Counted from the stretch's first letter, positions 11,022 to 23,047 are shown. The stretch: 64,000 nucleotides of DNA from Folioceros fuciformis (GCA_049999805.1 JBNGIO010006380.1:260680-324679); one strand, 5' to 3'. A program made the numbers and translations. The notes: generated by a model from the letters alone, not told the origin.

Positions 11022-12935
11022 ATGGAGGCCCGCTTCCAGCCGCTGCAGCTGATCGGGAAGGGCTCGTTTGGGGATGTGTATCGGGGATTTGACAAGGAGC
11101 TGGGCAAGGATGTGGCCATCAAGGTGATAGACTTGGAGGAGGCGGAGGATGAGGTGGACGATATCCAGAAGGAGATCTCGGTGCTGTCGCAGTGCCGTTG
11201 TGCTTTCATCACCGAGTATTATGGCTCTTACCTGCACAAGACGCGGCTTTGGATTGTGATGGAGTACATGGCCGGGGGCTCCGTGAGCGATCTGCTGGAG
11301 ATGGGCCCGCCGCTGGACGAGGCCTCCATCGCCTGCATTCTCAAGGACCTGTTACAGGCCCTGGACTACCTGCACAGCGAGGGCAGAATTCACCGGGATA
11401 TTAAAGCTGCCAATATCCTGCTAACAGCTAATGGCGACGTCAAGGTGGCGGATTTCGGGGTTTCCGCGCAGCTCACCAGGACTATGTCCAAGCGTAAGAC
11501 GTTTGTGGGGACTCCCTTCTGGATGGCCCCGGAGGTCATCCAAAATTCCGAGGGCTACAACGAGAAGGCTGACATCTGGTCGCTAGGAATCACGGCCATT
11601 GAGATGGCCAAGGGTGAGCCTCCTTACTCCGACTTGCATCCCATGCGAGTGCTGTTTCTCATTCCCAAGAATGGTCCTCCGCAGCTGGATGAGCACTTCT
11701 CCCGGCCCATGAAGGAATTCGTGGCTCTTTGCCTGAAGAAGAATCCCGCCGAGAGGCCAACTGCCAAGGAGTTGCTAAAGCATAGATTTGTGAAAAATGC
11801 CAGGAAGAGCCAGAGGCTGCTGGAAAGGATCAAGGAGCGGCCGGTGAATTATGTGGGCAAGGGCAGGGATATGGGGGCCCTGGATGACGAAACTAAGGAG
11901 AAAATGAAGGCCATGAAGGGCTTGGGAGACCGAGATTCTGCCCGAGGTAGGAAGTCTAGGTATGCCAGCTGGGACTTTGGGACTGGTACCATTCAGACCA
12001 CGGGGACCATAAGGAGTGCTCCTGTGAAGCCCCCTGCCAAGGGCAGATCTGATGCTGCACCAAGCCCTAGGTTGACCACCATCTTGTCTCAGGCGGAAAG
12101 TGAATGGCAGATGGAGCAGCCAGACCTGACACCGTTAGGCCGGGAGGGTCTTAGGGTCACCCAAGAGGGTGAGGTCAGCGAAGGGCCATCGACGCCGGAA
12201 GATGAAATCAACGTTGCCGATGCAGATTCTGACATCTATGGGACTGTGGTCAGGAATTCGTCGGAGCACTCATCCGATTCAGGTACCCCGAAGTTGATCC
12301 AGGAGGACAGTGCCACGAATCTCCATGAGGCTATGGCTGCATTCAGGAAAGCTCACATGAGACCTGGGCGGACTCCTGCCAGAGATAGAGACCATGGATA
12401 TGAGGCTGCATCCCCTGCCAGAACACCAGACCGGAGTGGTAGATTTCTAGGTAGGCCAGCAAGCAGACCATCAAGTAGGCCCACAAGTGAGGAAGATTTT
12501 GCTCAAGTTTCAGGAGCAGGGCCATCGTCTGCCCTCTCTCTTCTCTTGCTCCCTGCACTCAGTGAGTTAGTTCCTGAGCATTCCGAGAATGAGGCTTTCC
12601 GTCTAGCAGCAGAATTGGCAGAGCTCTTGATGGAATTTGAGCACCTGGTCTCAGGTGCTAGTGAAGCCCTCATCCGGAAGCTCTTTCACAAGCTTGGTAG
12701 CACGGATGATCCTTCTCTGAAAGGGCTTCAGAGTGTAGCCCGGGGTGTGTTTGCATCTGAGGAAGGATTGTCTCAGAGGCGGGACTCCATTCAATCAGAA
12801 TTTGGGAAATCTAGATCGGGAAGATTGCGACCTACTCTAGATGCTTCAGAGAACTCAGGGTTGAGTCCTGTGGCAGCCTTTCTGTTATCTAGATGGCAAA
12901 GTCAAGTCAATAGAGACGTGGCTCCTTGTCCATAA
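11022..12935 (+). CDS. STE20/MAP4K (GCK-III, MST3-like) Ser/Thr kinase, intronless
   Basis: Single open frame of 637 residues from the first in-frame ATG. The kinase domain covers residues ~5-255: GKGSFGDVY glycine loop, VAIK with Lys34, HRDIKAANIL with catalytic Asp126, DFG at 144-146, activation segment TFVGTPFWMAPEV, and DIWSLGITAIEMAKGEPP. These signatures match the plant MAP4K/GCK-III group, which phosphorylates downstream kinases in growth, polarity and stress signalling. The C-terminal ~380 residues are Ser/Pro-rich and probably disordered; a helical segment near 520-600 resembles the family's regulatory tail. The odd feature is the total lack of introns, while most neighbours are densely split and flowering-plant relatives are intron-rich. 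That suggests origin from a reverse-transcribed mRNA. All catalytic residues are intact, so it is probably active. Confidence 0.92.
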   Translation: MEARFQPLQLIGKGSFGDVYRGFDKELGKDVAIKVIDLEEAEDEVDDIQKEISVLSQCRCAFITEYYGSYLHKTRLWIVMEYMAGGSVSDLLEMGPPLDEASIACILKDLLQALDYLHSEGRIHRDIKAANILLTANGDVKVADFGVSAQLTRTMSKRKTFVGTPFWMAPEVIQNSEGYNEKADIWSLGITAIEMAKGEPPYSDLHPMRVLFLIPKNGPPQLDEHFSRPMKEFVALCLKKNPAERPTAKELLKHRFVKNARKSQRLLERIKERPVNYVGKGRDMGALDDETKEKMKAMKGLGDRDSARGRKSRYASWDFGTGTIQTTGTIRSAPVKPPAKGRSDAAPSPRLTTILSQAESEWQMEQPDLTPLGREGLRVTQEGEVSEGPSTPEDEINVADADSDIYGTVVRNSSEHSSDSGTPKLIQEDSATNLHEAMAAFRKAHMRPGRTPARDRDHGYEAASPARTPDRSGRFLGRPASRPSSRPTSEEDFAQVSGAGPSSALSLLLLPALSELVPEHSENEAFRLAAELAELLMEFEHLVSGASEALIRKLFHKLGSTDDPSLKGLQSVARGVFASEEGLSQRRDSIQSEFGKSRSGRLRPTLDASENSGLSPVAAFLLSRWQSQVNRDVAPCP

Positions 12936-15697
12936 TCCAAGCCTTGTCTGGGTCCAATCATTAGCTGAGAATGCGTTACTATGTTCACCAGAATATTGTT
13001 TGTACTCCCTTACCTATTAGCTTGGTCTTCGGATGATTAGCAGAGAGCAGGCAGGAGCATAGTGCGAGCTGGTGGTTATCAGGTGTTGGGTTGCTAGGTG
13101 CCAGTGTCAGAACTTGCTTGCAGCTGCCAGTGGACAAGCAAAAGGTCTGGAGCATGCGCCGTTGCATTCAAGGACTTGGAATGCATCCTTGCCAAGATGA
13201 AGCAACTTCTCAGGGATGCTGGTGATTATTCAGATATGTATGCTAATTGGATTTGTAGGAAATTGAGCATCCAGTTTGTAAAGTATAAATCATGGGGCAG
13301 GTTGCCGCCCCTATGGTCATCTGAATTTTGACCTCTCATTGCCCTGAATGAATGGACTAGGTGGTACGGACTCAGTGAGCCAGGATGAAAGGGGCTGGAT
13401 TGCAGATTTTTAGTGCTTGACTGCTTTTCACAGAGCACATGTTTTGTCCAGGATAGGTTTTGTTCTTTGCAGAGAAACGTACACATCTCTCCACCAAAGA
13501 GAGTCTGGCGATCAGGGAACCGTCCACAGCAGTCACACACGACAACGGTAAGCAAGTGGTGTTGAACTGGATTTGAAATGCACTTTGTTGAGTTTGAAAA
13601 ATTGAAATCGTCACTGGTCCACGTCATCGTCTTCGTCTTTGTCTGTCGTTTCCCAGACTTGAGCGTAATGAGGACTCTGTAGTTTGGTATTGAGGAGGAC
13701 GCAACAAAAGCGAGCCCATGGATTATGCTACTTTGATGTTTCCTTAGATGTAGACCCTTAGACGTTCCCTATGGGAGACGAGGACCATCGAAAACCGCGT
13801 CTTCACCTCTTCAAAACAGATAGTTTCTCAATTTGGGGTGCTGAGCATCTTTTGCTTTCCCGCAGGAAATCTACCTTTCAGACTGAGCCATGTTATCACA
13901 TACTACTTGGTACATACACAGACACTCCCTCAGCCCGCCATTGATTGCGTGTATCGGGGCGGACATTTTGCTCCTTTCTAATGGTCGAAGCATCCGTCCC
14001 ATACTACACTAGTCAGTACAGAACGGGTGCTTCGTGAATGCCATTTCCGTATGGAATGCCTTCCGAAAACAGTCAAGACTGACATGCCTCTGCACTTCCG
14101 CCTACTTTTGCCCACCGTCTGGCGGAGACGTCTTTTACAAGACTGGGGAATCCTCCCGGAACATCCTCCCACCTCCAAATTCAGCCAATCACGAGCCCTT
14201 CCCCCTTCCTGCCCTCGGATTGACCCAGTCCAACCGAGATCCTGAGAAGTAGCCGCACCTTGCGCTCCTGGCGGATTATTGCACGTACATACATCTGGTA
14301 GGAATGAGGCATATACAGACAAGGCGTGTGCATACTGTATGTTGGTGTTACTTCTGTCGTGCAATTCTGGACAAAAAGTTCAGTCTGGCAACTTGGTTCC
14401 AGACGCATTTAACGACAAGCTACCAATTTTTCCGTGATGCGAGGTGTGCTGAATGCGCACGCACATTTTGTGTACAGTTCCATCTCGATATCTTCGTCTC
14501 CGTGGATGTGTACACGTCTATGAAACTCCATCATTGAATTTTCCTTTCCTTGTTGTCTCCACGGTCAAGCACTTGGAATCGGATCACTGTGGGCCTCTTC
14601 TTGCACAAAAGTCCTCCAGGGCCGTGTGGCTCAGAGCCATAAATGAAAAGATAAAAATAAATGAAAATCAGCCAAAGTGACTGTTCCACCGGGCATACCA
14701 AGGCACCCTCATCAATGTTCAGGGCATGAGATTCTTTCACCACCTGAACATAGTGCGCATAAAGTATCGGAGATTTTTTCTACACGCGGCCGACCAGTAG
14801 TGGTATGGGTCCAGCTCTCAGGCCCAACTATCCCCCCGCGTTCCACGCTCCAACCCATATTCCTCTACCCCTAGACCGGATTGAGTACGCAGTCCACGTT
14901 ATTTTTTTTATTTAAATATATTATAAATATTATTATCTAGGTTTTAAATAATATGTATAAATTAATATATTATTTTTATGTTTACCCTAACCCTTTTTTT
15001 ATTAGGTTGAGGTTCCGGACAAGCCTAAGCATAGTTGGATGCTCTATGCTAGGGTGTCATTTTAACCCATATATTTCACAATCTTGGAGATTACCTAGCT
15101 TTGCTACTCTCCGCTCCAATGAATGGGACTGCGTCTTCTTGCCACTTTTGGTTATTAAATATAAATTATAAATAATTTAATATATATATATAAAAGATAA
15201 AAATATAAATATATGGTATATTCTACCTGGCTCCTTCCAAGCTTTAAAACTACCATTCCAATCTCCGCCCTTAACAAGAGGACTGTTGATGATATACTCA
15301 TTAGTGCTCCTAGAATCAGAATGTTAAATTTTGTTCTCATTTATTGAAGACAACCAACGGACATCATGAATTCCATATATAATTAAGATTTCTAAATACA
15401 CTTACAATTTATCGTCTTTTTATATTAATGATGAAGAGTAGCCTGCAATTTTCTCACAAGTTTGTCCACCACTCATAGATTGGGAACATGGGATGCTGCA
15501 AATGCAAATGCCATGTAATGAACAAAAGCAATAAATTCAAACAAAAGACATATTCATGTTATGCAAAAACTTCACAACATCGTGATTTGCTTGGCCTTTG
15601 CCCTTGCCAACCATTATTCATGCTCCATTACTTGCAAATCCACTCATTTTCTTTTTCTTAATGTCCAAACTAAAGAGTTAAAATTGTTTAACTAAAG

Positions 15698-15830
15698 TTA
15701 TGGTGGCAAAACCCCAACCACCTTACCGTCGAGGAGGGGAGCCTTGGGCTGCCTCTAATGACCATAGTTATCCCACTGTTGTTGAGCCGTTGGGTTTCGT
15801 TCCTACTAAGAAGCGACGAACTTCCTCTCT
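15698..15830 (+). repeat. Diverged dispersed repeat, copy 1
   Basis: The start 'atggtggcaaaacccca' and scattered matches over ~120 bases recur at 18118. A frame of ~115 codons opens here (MVAKPQPPYRRGG...), but the second copy is broken by stops. This is likely a fragment of an unidentified transposon, perhaps its gag-like 5' coding end. Confidence 0.4.
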
Positions 15831-16520
15831 TTCTCTCAGATGGATGGATAGAGGGTCTACCTTTCTCAACACCTCAACTCTCAAGTATCCTGTCAACTCC
15901 CTATCCTGTCCTGGCCCCTATATTATAGCTAGTTGGGTAGACAGTTTAGTCAGCTTCCATGCCAACCCACAGACTTCACAAACTAACGTCGCGTTAGATG
16001 CTATTCACAGTCAGTCCTCACATCAACAATCGTGGATAGTTTGCTAGATCTTAAGAACATCTTCCAAAGACTATGCTCTATTACTTGGATAAACCTCCTA
16101 AACACTTGTACAGCTCACTCCTCTCGACTGCCTAAGTTACATTAGTAGTTGGCTAGTTGCTGAAAAAGAACTTACTAGCAAGAGAAGTAGGTAAGGGCTC
16201 TTATGGAGAACATATGAAATTTAGGGTTAGGCCAAGATGAGGGGCTAGGCCATTGAAATGTCCAAGGAGGGGGCTAAATGAGTGCTACATTATCGTATAG
16301 GCTACAAGGTGGTGAGTTTAGCTCTATGTGGAGTGAAATTCTATGTCTAAGGATACAATGAGGTCCACATTCACCTCTATGTTTAGGGTTGCTTACCACC
16401 TAAGGGAATGGTTTGTATCAAGTTGTTCTAAATCTACGACTTCTAGACTTCCTATAATCAGTTCCTACCCAGACGCACCCCACCATTGTGCTTAAGTCCA
16501 CCATCATCATTCCTGGCTCC

Positions 16521-16600
16521 ACCACTGTAGTGAGTTCTACCACCATGGTAGTGGATTCAGCCACCGTGGTAGTGGATTCCATCACCATGGTGGGACCCAC
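16521..16600. repeat. 21-bp tandem repeat, ~4 copies
   Basis: Units start at 16521, 16542, 16563 and 16584, each 'accatggtagtggattcagc' or a variant. A period of 21 keeps a frame open on the minus strand, encoding a 7-residue repeat. That frame has no other gene-like feature, so I treat this as a minisatellite. Confidence 0.7.
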
Positions 16601-16879
16601 CCGTTCGGCGCACGCGCACACCACAACGCTTGGATGACGTAGGGTTTCTTGCCATTCTTGTTAAAGAGCTAAGGCCTGTGCAGGCTAATTCTCATGCACA
16701 CCCAGCCATACTCATGTTATTTTACATCCAAATCTTGTTGGTAGCTACAAATTAGGACCACCCACCAACGGTGCTTCACGTCATCATTGTTTCCCCACAC
16801 AATCTACCTCCAACCTTCTTTAACACTTCATGATTTCAAACCTTGCACTTCAACAAGTACCAAATCTTCACTCAATCCC

Positions 16880-17050
16880 CCTCCCCAGGACACCCAGACC
16901 TCACACAGGCCACACAGACCTCTCCTTGGGACACACAGTCCCCTCTAGCGCACGAAGACCTCACACATGCCACATAATCCTCACATAAGCTACACAAACC
17001 TTACCCATGCCACACATACCTCACACAAGCCACGCAGGCCTCTCCTTGGG
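16880..17050. repeat. Degenerate ~18-21-bp repeats (cctcacac...gccaca)
   Basis: A phrase like 'acctcacacatgccacac' recurs about eight times with variation, and 'gcctctccttggga' occurs twice, near 16919 and 17039. This is a degenerate minisatellite with no coding potential seen. Confidence 0.6.
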
Positions 17051-18117
17051 ATAAAACACGATCTAATTAGGTAGCTGAGTGAGAAGGGAAAAATCACAGT
17101 CAGACGGCTCCACAAGAGTTTCGCAAAATCGCACTCCCTCCCACTAAACCCATTCGCGGGTATCGAATCTCTTAGTTTTAACCGAAACTCATCTTCACGA
17201 ATTATATATACTTGAATGTACCCAAATCTACCTCATTAAAGGTAAGAACGAGGCATTATGTTAGGCACCATGGGTCTTGAGTTCTTGAAAACTAGGGAGC
17301 AAGATATTAACACATTGCTCAAAAATCAAGATCGAGGTGACTTCATCTTTTTTTCCTTTAGCACCGCAGTAGGGCCAGCTTGCTGTTTCCCTTTTTCTTG
17401 TCCCCCTCACGGCTCCGCTGCTGCCTTCGATATGGTGACACGGGACGAGGTCACCACCTCTTGCTTGCCTACGACTGTCTTCCCTCTCTTAGCCGCGCTC
17501 TGCCTCGTTATCTAGCTCTTCCCCTTTCTGTCCTTCGCAACTTCCCCCTCGGAATCTTCTGGTGGTTCAGGCTCCCAACTACTAGAATTCTCTCCTAAGT
17601 TTCCTTGGGTTCCTCTTTTTCCAAAGTAACTTCCTCGATTGGCTTCCTACTATGGTGGGAGGACATAATCTCCAATTCGGTTAAACACTTGGAATGTGCA
17701 GAAACATGGACCGAGAAGGGCGATATGAGGGAGGGACGTGGGGAGGCAACCAATAAATTTGTTCTCTCCTCACAGGCTCGTTCAAAAATAATCCTACCCC
17801 AATCCACCCGTGTGCCCTTGACTACCTCATGGAGAAAGACCAAAAAGTGGTCTGCCATATGATATAGCTTCTTATTATGAAGGAAGCACATAATCCACTT
17901 GGCCAGACTATTAGAATAGCCTTTTGCTCTTGCACCTATTAAAGGTGTTAGCTACACAGGCTAGTGGTAGTTTCAATTTTCGATAGAGTCGGTTTTCTAA
18001 CCAAACCTCTTATGCCTAGGAATATATGTTTTACTTTCTTGAATACAAACAACGCTCTTTGATACTCAATTGCGTATTTTGTGCACTAGCTCCACGCTTG
18101 GTATGACCATCATCTAA

Positions 18118-18240
18118 TATGGTGGCAAAACCCCAGGCAAACTGTTTGCCAAAGAGTTCAACCTTTAGTGCCCACACTTATCCCACAGTCGGTGAGACAT
18201 TCGGTTTTGTTCCCACGGAGTAGTGATGGGGTTCCTCGCT
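18118..18240 (+). repeat. Diverged dispersed repeat, copy 2
   Basis: It shares 'atggtggcaaaacccca' with the copy at 15698, followed by matching 'cttatcccac' and 'ttcggttttgttccc'-type segments. The frame closes after ~35 codons. It seems to be an older or more damaged copy of the same element. Confidence 0.4.
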
Positions 18241-19214
18241 ACTATGAATGGAGGGTCAAACTCTTGTAGATCCTGGCTGAGGCTGCCTCCGGTCTAGTCA
18301 CCTTCACTCTTCAGCATCTCCCCTAACGATTCCCACGGTGGCTGATGCACAGCCCTCATGGGAGAAGCACATGTAAGTCTGTTAGTTCAGTCTTAAAAGG
18401 GTGTTCTACGGGGTCCATGGATAGTAGGTTAGACCTACCCGGGACGTGTTAGTAGTAGGAAGAACACAACAGAAGAAGTCAGTGGAGAGGTCGCAAGAGT
18501 TGAACTCCCGCTCAAGTAGGTTTGGATAGCAAACAAGCAAACAATATATCCAACTGGCCAAGAGACGTGGTAGTCGGCAGGTTAGAAACGAGCCCAAGGG
18601 ACGATGGGCCGTCGGATTGTCAAACAGTCCCAAGACGGAGGTCCCTTGGTGTTACTAGGAGCAGTGGGAGAAGCAAGGGAAGAGGCCAAAAGAGGAGTGA
18701 CTAGCAGCCGGAACCGAGCTTGAAATTAGTAGCATATTTAGCAGAATCGGCTTCCAGCCGAAGTGCTCCCTCAACCATCACATCTTTTTTTTTTTACCCA
18801 TCCAAATACCATTTCAGGGCATACAAGATGCACTATGTATTGAAGGATGGACACAACGTGGATATAGGCCTGGCTTGGATTGCTATGTGCATAGCTACGT
18901 CCATCGCCATGTTGTAGGGAACATGGTGTTTGCAGAGCTCATCCCTAAGCTATGGGGAACATAGTGCCGACATTGCTAATCCCCCGGTCGTAGGTAACGT
19001 ATAGCTATGGATCTTTCTATCGTTTTCACTGTAGCATTATTTACAGCTATTAATTTCATGTTGAGGATCATTTCGAGTTGTGAAATGAACAAGTTGTCGT
19101 ATTATCCTCTCCAACATCATTTTCATATTTCATATTATGTTAAAACTTTAACTTCAAAGGATTAGGATGATTAGCTAGGTTTGAACACGAGACCTCTTCT
19201 ACCTAGCTCTCAAG

Positions 19215-19315
19215 TGATGATCATAAAAAATAATAACTATAATAATAGTAATAATTATAACTATAAAAATAATAATAAAAACTGTAATAATGATAATAAC
19301 TATAATGAAACTAAG
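19215..19315. repeat. A/T-rich simple repeat (taataa, aataac)
   Basis: Runs of 'aataataactataataatag' and similar fill about 100 bases. This is low-complexity sequence. Confidence 0.7.
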
Positions 19316-20176
19316 TTAATTACAACTAATACATAAAACCTTCCCCAAAATGCCACTCCTTTACGTTGCTTCTTATAATTAAAATTGTATGAGGCCTTAT
19401 TATGCCAAAAAAAAACCCTAAAGCTCTATAAATTTGGAATGTACTAAATTTAGGATATTATAAATATATGAAATATGAACATGAGACGTAGTTGTAATAG
19501 CATACATATACATTTGCAAGCAAGCAAGGCCATAGGCACATATTTCCAACCTCGCCAGACATTTGCAAGCAAGCTTAAGCGTAACTCTTGTGCCTAAGCA
19601 AACTAAACTTTTCTTCCAACGGTCTTTTTAAAAATTACTTTGTGCACAAGGACACAAAAACTTATGACCATGTTCTAAATGTAAGTGAGGTAGCATTATA
19701 TATATGTTCAATGTTGGTTTCCTGCTTCCTCTTTAACCTAGTGTTTTTTTGTTGCTTCTAAGTTCTCTTTAGAAAGCAATAACTACCCCATGTTTCATCA
19801 AATGTAAAAACAAAATTTTGTCTTTCATGAAGCTTTGGCTAGGGGAGGTAGACTTAATTAACTCAAGCAATTTGCAGATCCGAATCAAAAGCAAGGATAA
19901 CTTAAACTCAAGCAAAAGGGAATTCATTTAATGACCTTTAACACGAGGTGATCGGCGTAGAATTCATTAAATACGCAAAAATTATTATAGAAGAAATATT
20001 TTGGAGTACAAAAAATAAATTGGCAAAGGAAAGGAGGAGAACAAAAATGAAATTGAAGTAGGTTTAACAAAAAGAAAGAAGAGGAGAAGAGGAAAACATT
20101 GGATTAGGCTGAAAAAGAATTGTAGTAGAAAAAAATTGTCTTCCTAAGATGTGTACAAGAGACAGGGATAGGTTCA

Positions 20177-21533
20177 ATGCCAATCATGGCTTCCCAAAAA
20201 GAGAAAGGTGGAAAACCCATGAGGCCAAACTCTCGCAACAATTACTACGATGATGAGGATACACAACCACCTCCTTCGAGGATAGATAAAAGAGATGGTC
20301 ATTCATCCCTTAACCCGCAACAGCAGCCAGTGGTTCCTAGTCTGGGACTAGAAGCAACAATAGCATCACCACGCAACCTTAGGGGAGCCACCTACATGAC
20401 CAAATCTCCAATGAGGCGTGATCTTTCCTCAACCATGCCCTTCGATGCTGACAACGAGGGCCCTCGGCGGCCGTGCTCACACTCTCAATCACAGGTCTCC
20501 ATCGAAATTGAGGGAATGGGTGGTAGGGAAAGGAAAGCTATGACGAGAGGGGGAAAGGGAATGCAGGGCGAAAAAGGCAAACGGTGGGATTGTAATAGGA
20601 AACGAAAGCAAAGTATGTCAATGGACGATTTCAAGAAAATGGAGAAAGACTCAAACAATTGGGATGAGGTAGAGAAACTCTTGACAAACTTGGAAAAGAG
20701 GAGAGCATGATGTGTGCCAATGCTCTAACTCTAGCTTGTGCGTTAATTCCTATGACAAATTCGATATTCGGCATACCCATTCAACCAAACTCAACATTCC
20801 AAAACGGGGTAGCAAGGTTTTCAACGCTATCGTCCAAAAGCACATAATGCTCTTGAAGAAAATTCAGTTTACTTTGAGGACATGCAATCTAGAGAAGGAA
20901 TACATAAAATGGTTATTACGCAACTGGCCAACCTATGAGGAAGGCAAATTTGAAGTGGTAGAGTTGCCAGTGATACCTGCGGTTGCACTAACACCTCACG
21001 TTCCACTAAAAGAAAGCTTGGACTCCAAGCCTTCCAAAAACGTTTGCTCTTGAGTGAGCTTGAGAGGGAGCTCGAGCTCTAAGGGCATCACAAAGACCTC
21101 GAGGGGCCCGAGCCTAAAGGCCACCACAAAGACCTTGGGGAGCTCAATCCCAAAGGACCTCACAAAGCCCTTAGGGGCCTCGAGCCCACAAGGGGCTAGA
21201 AAGACGTTGGGGGCCTCAAGCCTAGTTGTCTCACCAAAGACGTTGGGGGCCTCAAGCCTAGAAGTCTCACCAAAGATGTTGGGGGCCTCAAGCCTAGAGG
21301 TCTCAACAAAGACATTGGGGGCCTCAAGCCCACAAGCAGCCAAAAAGATCTTGGGGGTCTCAAGCCCTCAAGCCTTGAACTCCAACTCCAACTCCCACTC
21401 CAAGTCCAACTGTGATTCAAACTTTGACTCCAACCCGGACTCCGACTCCGACTCGGGCTCCAACTCCAACTTTGATTCGGACTCCGATTCCGACTCCAAC
21501 TTTGATTCGGGTTTACCGACCTTTTCTCACTAG
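20177..21533 (+). pseudogene. Broken reading frame(s) with Ser-rich repeats, possible transposon ORF
   Basis: Three stretches lie end to end. 20177-20710 encodes a polar 177-residue protein rich in Arg/Lys/Ser. 20712-21053 encodes 113 residues in another frame. 21054-21533 continues that frame after a TGA at 21051-21053. The last part is made of 12-residue repeats followed by an Asn/Asp-Ser tract. I recognise no domain. The stop between parts two and three and the frame change between parts one and two suggest a decayed gene. The next feature downstream is a LINE-like 3' end, so this may be remains of that element's first ORF, but I cannot show it. Confidence 0.4.
21062..21372 (+). repeat. 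36-bp tandem repeat, about 8 copies
   Basis: A 36-bp unit of the type 'acgttgggggcctcaagcct' + 'agaagtctcaccaaag' is repeated about eight times; the central copies (~21212-21320) are nearly identical and the outer ones diverged. The period is a multiple of three, giving a 12-residue repeat (LGASSLEVSPKT) on the plus strand and also an open frame on the minus strand. It is followed at ~21375-21515 by a hexamer-type 'actccg/actcca' tract encoding Asp/Asn-Ser. Confidence 0.85.
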
Positions 21534-21539
21534 GGGGGA

Positions 21540-22080
21540 ATAGGTTTGTGTCGGTGATGTGGTTGTTACGAAATCCCATTAGGAAATCAATCTACGAGCA
21601 TGTCATCATCAACCCGCCTAGTTGGATGACAGAGGGTTGTGCAAAGTCCATAAGTATTCTCCCCTACAAGACGGGGATACTTTTATCCTGCTTGCTCTTA
21701 AGACTTATTGGGGTAATGGCAAGGACTTTTCAAGGTTTATCAAGGAGTGCGCAAAGGTTTATTAGAGTAATGGCAAGGACTTTTCAAGGTTTATCAAGGA
21801 GTGCGCCAAGGTTTATTAGAGTCATAGGAATGGTGTTCTCTCTCTTGTCTTTATGGCGGCCTTCTTTTGGGCATGGGCCAATTAGGGCAGCAACAAGCCA
21901 ATTAGGGCAGCAACAAGGGGAGGTCAACCAGCTTCTTCAGCAGGTCAACCAGCTTTTTAGAATGATTTTCAAAGGGGGCTATTACCCCTTTTAGCCTTTG
22001 GCCCTGCAGGGGTTGTTCTTTTTAATCTTTGAAATAAATGGACTTTCCAATTTCTTTTTTAATAATAAAAAATACAGACT
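21540..22080 (+). mobile_element. LINE-like retrotransposon 3' end (copy 2)
   Basis: This aligns with 59800-60440: 'gatgtggttgttac', 'atctacgagca', 'gttgtgcaa', 'attctccc', 'caaggtttat', 'tagcctttggccct', ending in a T-rich stretch and 'aataataaaaaatac'. The longer copy at 58557 carries reverse-transcriptase remnants, so this is a 5'-truncated relative. It is broken by frameshifts and contains extra local duplications absent from the other copy. Confidence 0.7.
21706..21822 (+). repeat. 54-bp tandem duplication within the LINE-like fragment
   Basis: The segment 'gtaatggcaaggacttttca' and the following bases to 'gtttatta' is present twice, offset by 54 bases (21713 and 21767). The related copy near 59970 has it once, so the duplication arose in this copy. 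Two shorter duplications, 'gccaattagggcagcaacaa' and 'ggtcaaccagctt', follow at ~21885-21955. Confidence 0.85.
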
Positions 22081-22254
22081 TTTTTTCAGAAAGACACAAG
22101 TTCGAAAGTTTAAGCCATGACGTTATACGACATTGAAAACTTATATTTGGCTAGAGCGCCTTATACATATTTGGTGAAACAAACTACTGGTGCAGACTGG
22201 ACCAGTCTGAACCAGAAGTGCATCTCAGGTGCATGGTTGTCCAGAACATTGCGC

Positions 22255-22964
22255 TCATTTGTGGCACTGGCAGTCAGCGCACTTGCAGTTAGCTCCGCAC
22301 TTGCAGTCATTCTCGGAGCCGAAGTCCATCCCAAAGCTACATGAAAAAATTGCCAAGGGATGACAGTCAGAACAGATGGCTCCAGATATCAGGATCCTCG
22401 TTTTCCAATCAGCCCAACCGGAAGAGGTAACGGCGTAGTCTTGTGAAGCAGGCCCACGGACAGAAGGAACTGAGGATGAGAACAAGGATTACCCCTTGGA
22501 AGAGCCGCCGATCACGAGCATGGCGTCATCCATAGTGTTCTTGCACCTGCAAGAAACACCGCATTTCATCAGAGGCATGGCATGCAGTCCGTAATCGAGC
22601 ACCAGCGATCCAGTCCATCAGCAGCCATGACATGGAGTCCGGACGCTTAAGCGCGCAGAAGCGATCCAGTCCATCGCTGTGTCAGTTCCCGAAAAAACTT
22701 CCACCAGCCTCTACCTCGCCTCGGAGTTATCAAGACCTACTTGGAACCACACCGCTATTCCGGCCCCGAGCAAAAACACACACATAGCAGTCACACCCCA
22801 AGTGCTCGCGCAGATCGCGCTTGCTTGCAAGCGAACAATCGACAACAGATGTCGGTCCATGGAGAGGAAGGCTGGGAAGCGCAAGCTGGCGGGACTCACT
22901 GGCAAGAGCTTCCGCACTTGCATGCGGAACCGCATCCGCAGGTGGCGCTGCCGCAACCAGACAT
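22255..22964 (-). CDS. Metallothionein, copy A
   Basis: Three exons, 22900-22964, 22493-22546, 22255-22336; 66 residues, introns 353 and 156 bp. The N-terminal Cys cluster has seven Cys (residues 4-23, starting MSGCGSATCGCGSACKCGSS) and the C-terminal cluster six (CKCGANCKCADCQCHK). They are joined by a Cys-free linker (NTMDDAMLVIGG). Two Cys-rich arms around a spacer with CxC/CxxxC spacing are the plant metallothionein pattern; such proteins bind Zn/Cu/Cd in the cytosol. Exons correspond to the N-cluster, the linker and the C-cluster. A TATA box lies 112 bp upstream of the ATG. Copy B is nearly identical and in the same orientation. Confidence 0.9.
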
Positions 22965-23040
22965 GTTGAAGACTGAAGAAAGAGCTGAAGGAAACGCTGA
23001 GAGCGGAGAGCAAAACAATGTGAGAACCAGGAGGCGACGA

Positions 23041-23047
23041 GTGTGCA
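23041..23047 (-). promoter_or_regulatory. Possible metal-response-like heptamer
   Basis: On the minus strand this reads TGCACAC, which fits the animal MRE core TGCRCNC. The same heptamer occurs at 25402-25408 in copy B. Both sit between TATA box and ATG, so they are probably transcribed, and plants are not known to use MTF-1. Weak evidence. Confidence 0.2.

Larger units (their letters stand above)
12936..20160. other. AT-rich repeat island, no gene seen
   Basis: About 7 kb without a convincing gene. 12936-14880 is moderately GC-rich and may hold the kinase 3' UTR and decayed sequence. From ~14900 it is AT-rich with poly-T tracts, short interrupted frames and several local repeats (listed separately). 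I looked for reverse transcriptase, transposase and tRNA signatures here and saw none. The region probably consists of old transposon debris. Confidence 0.6.
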
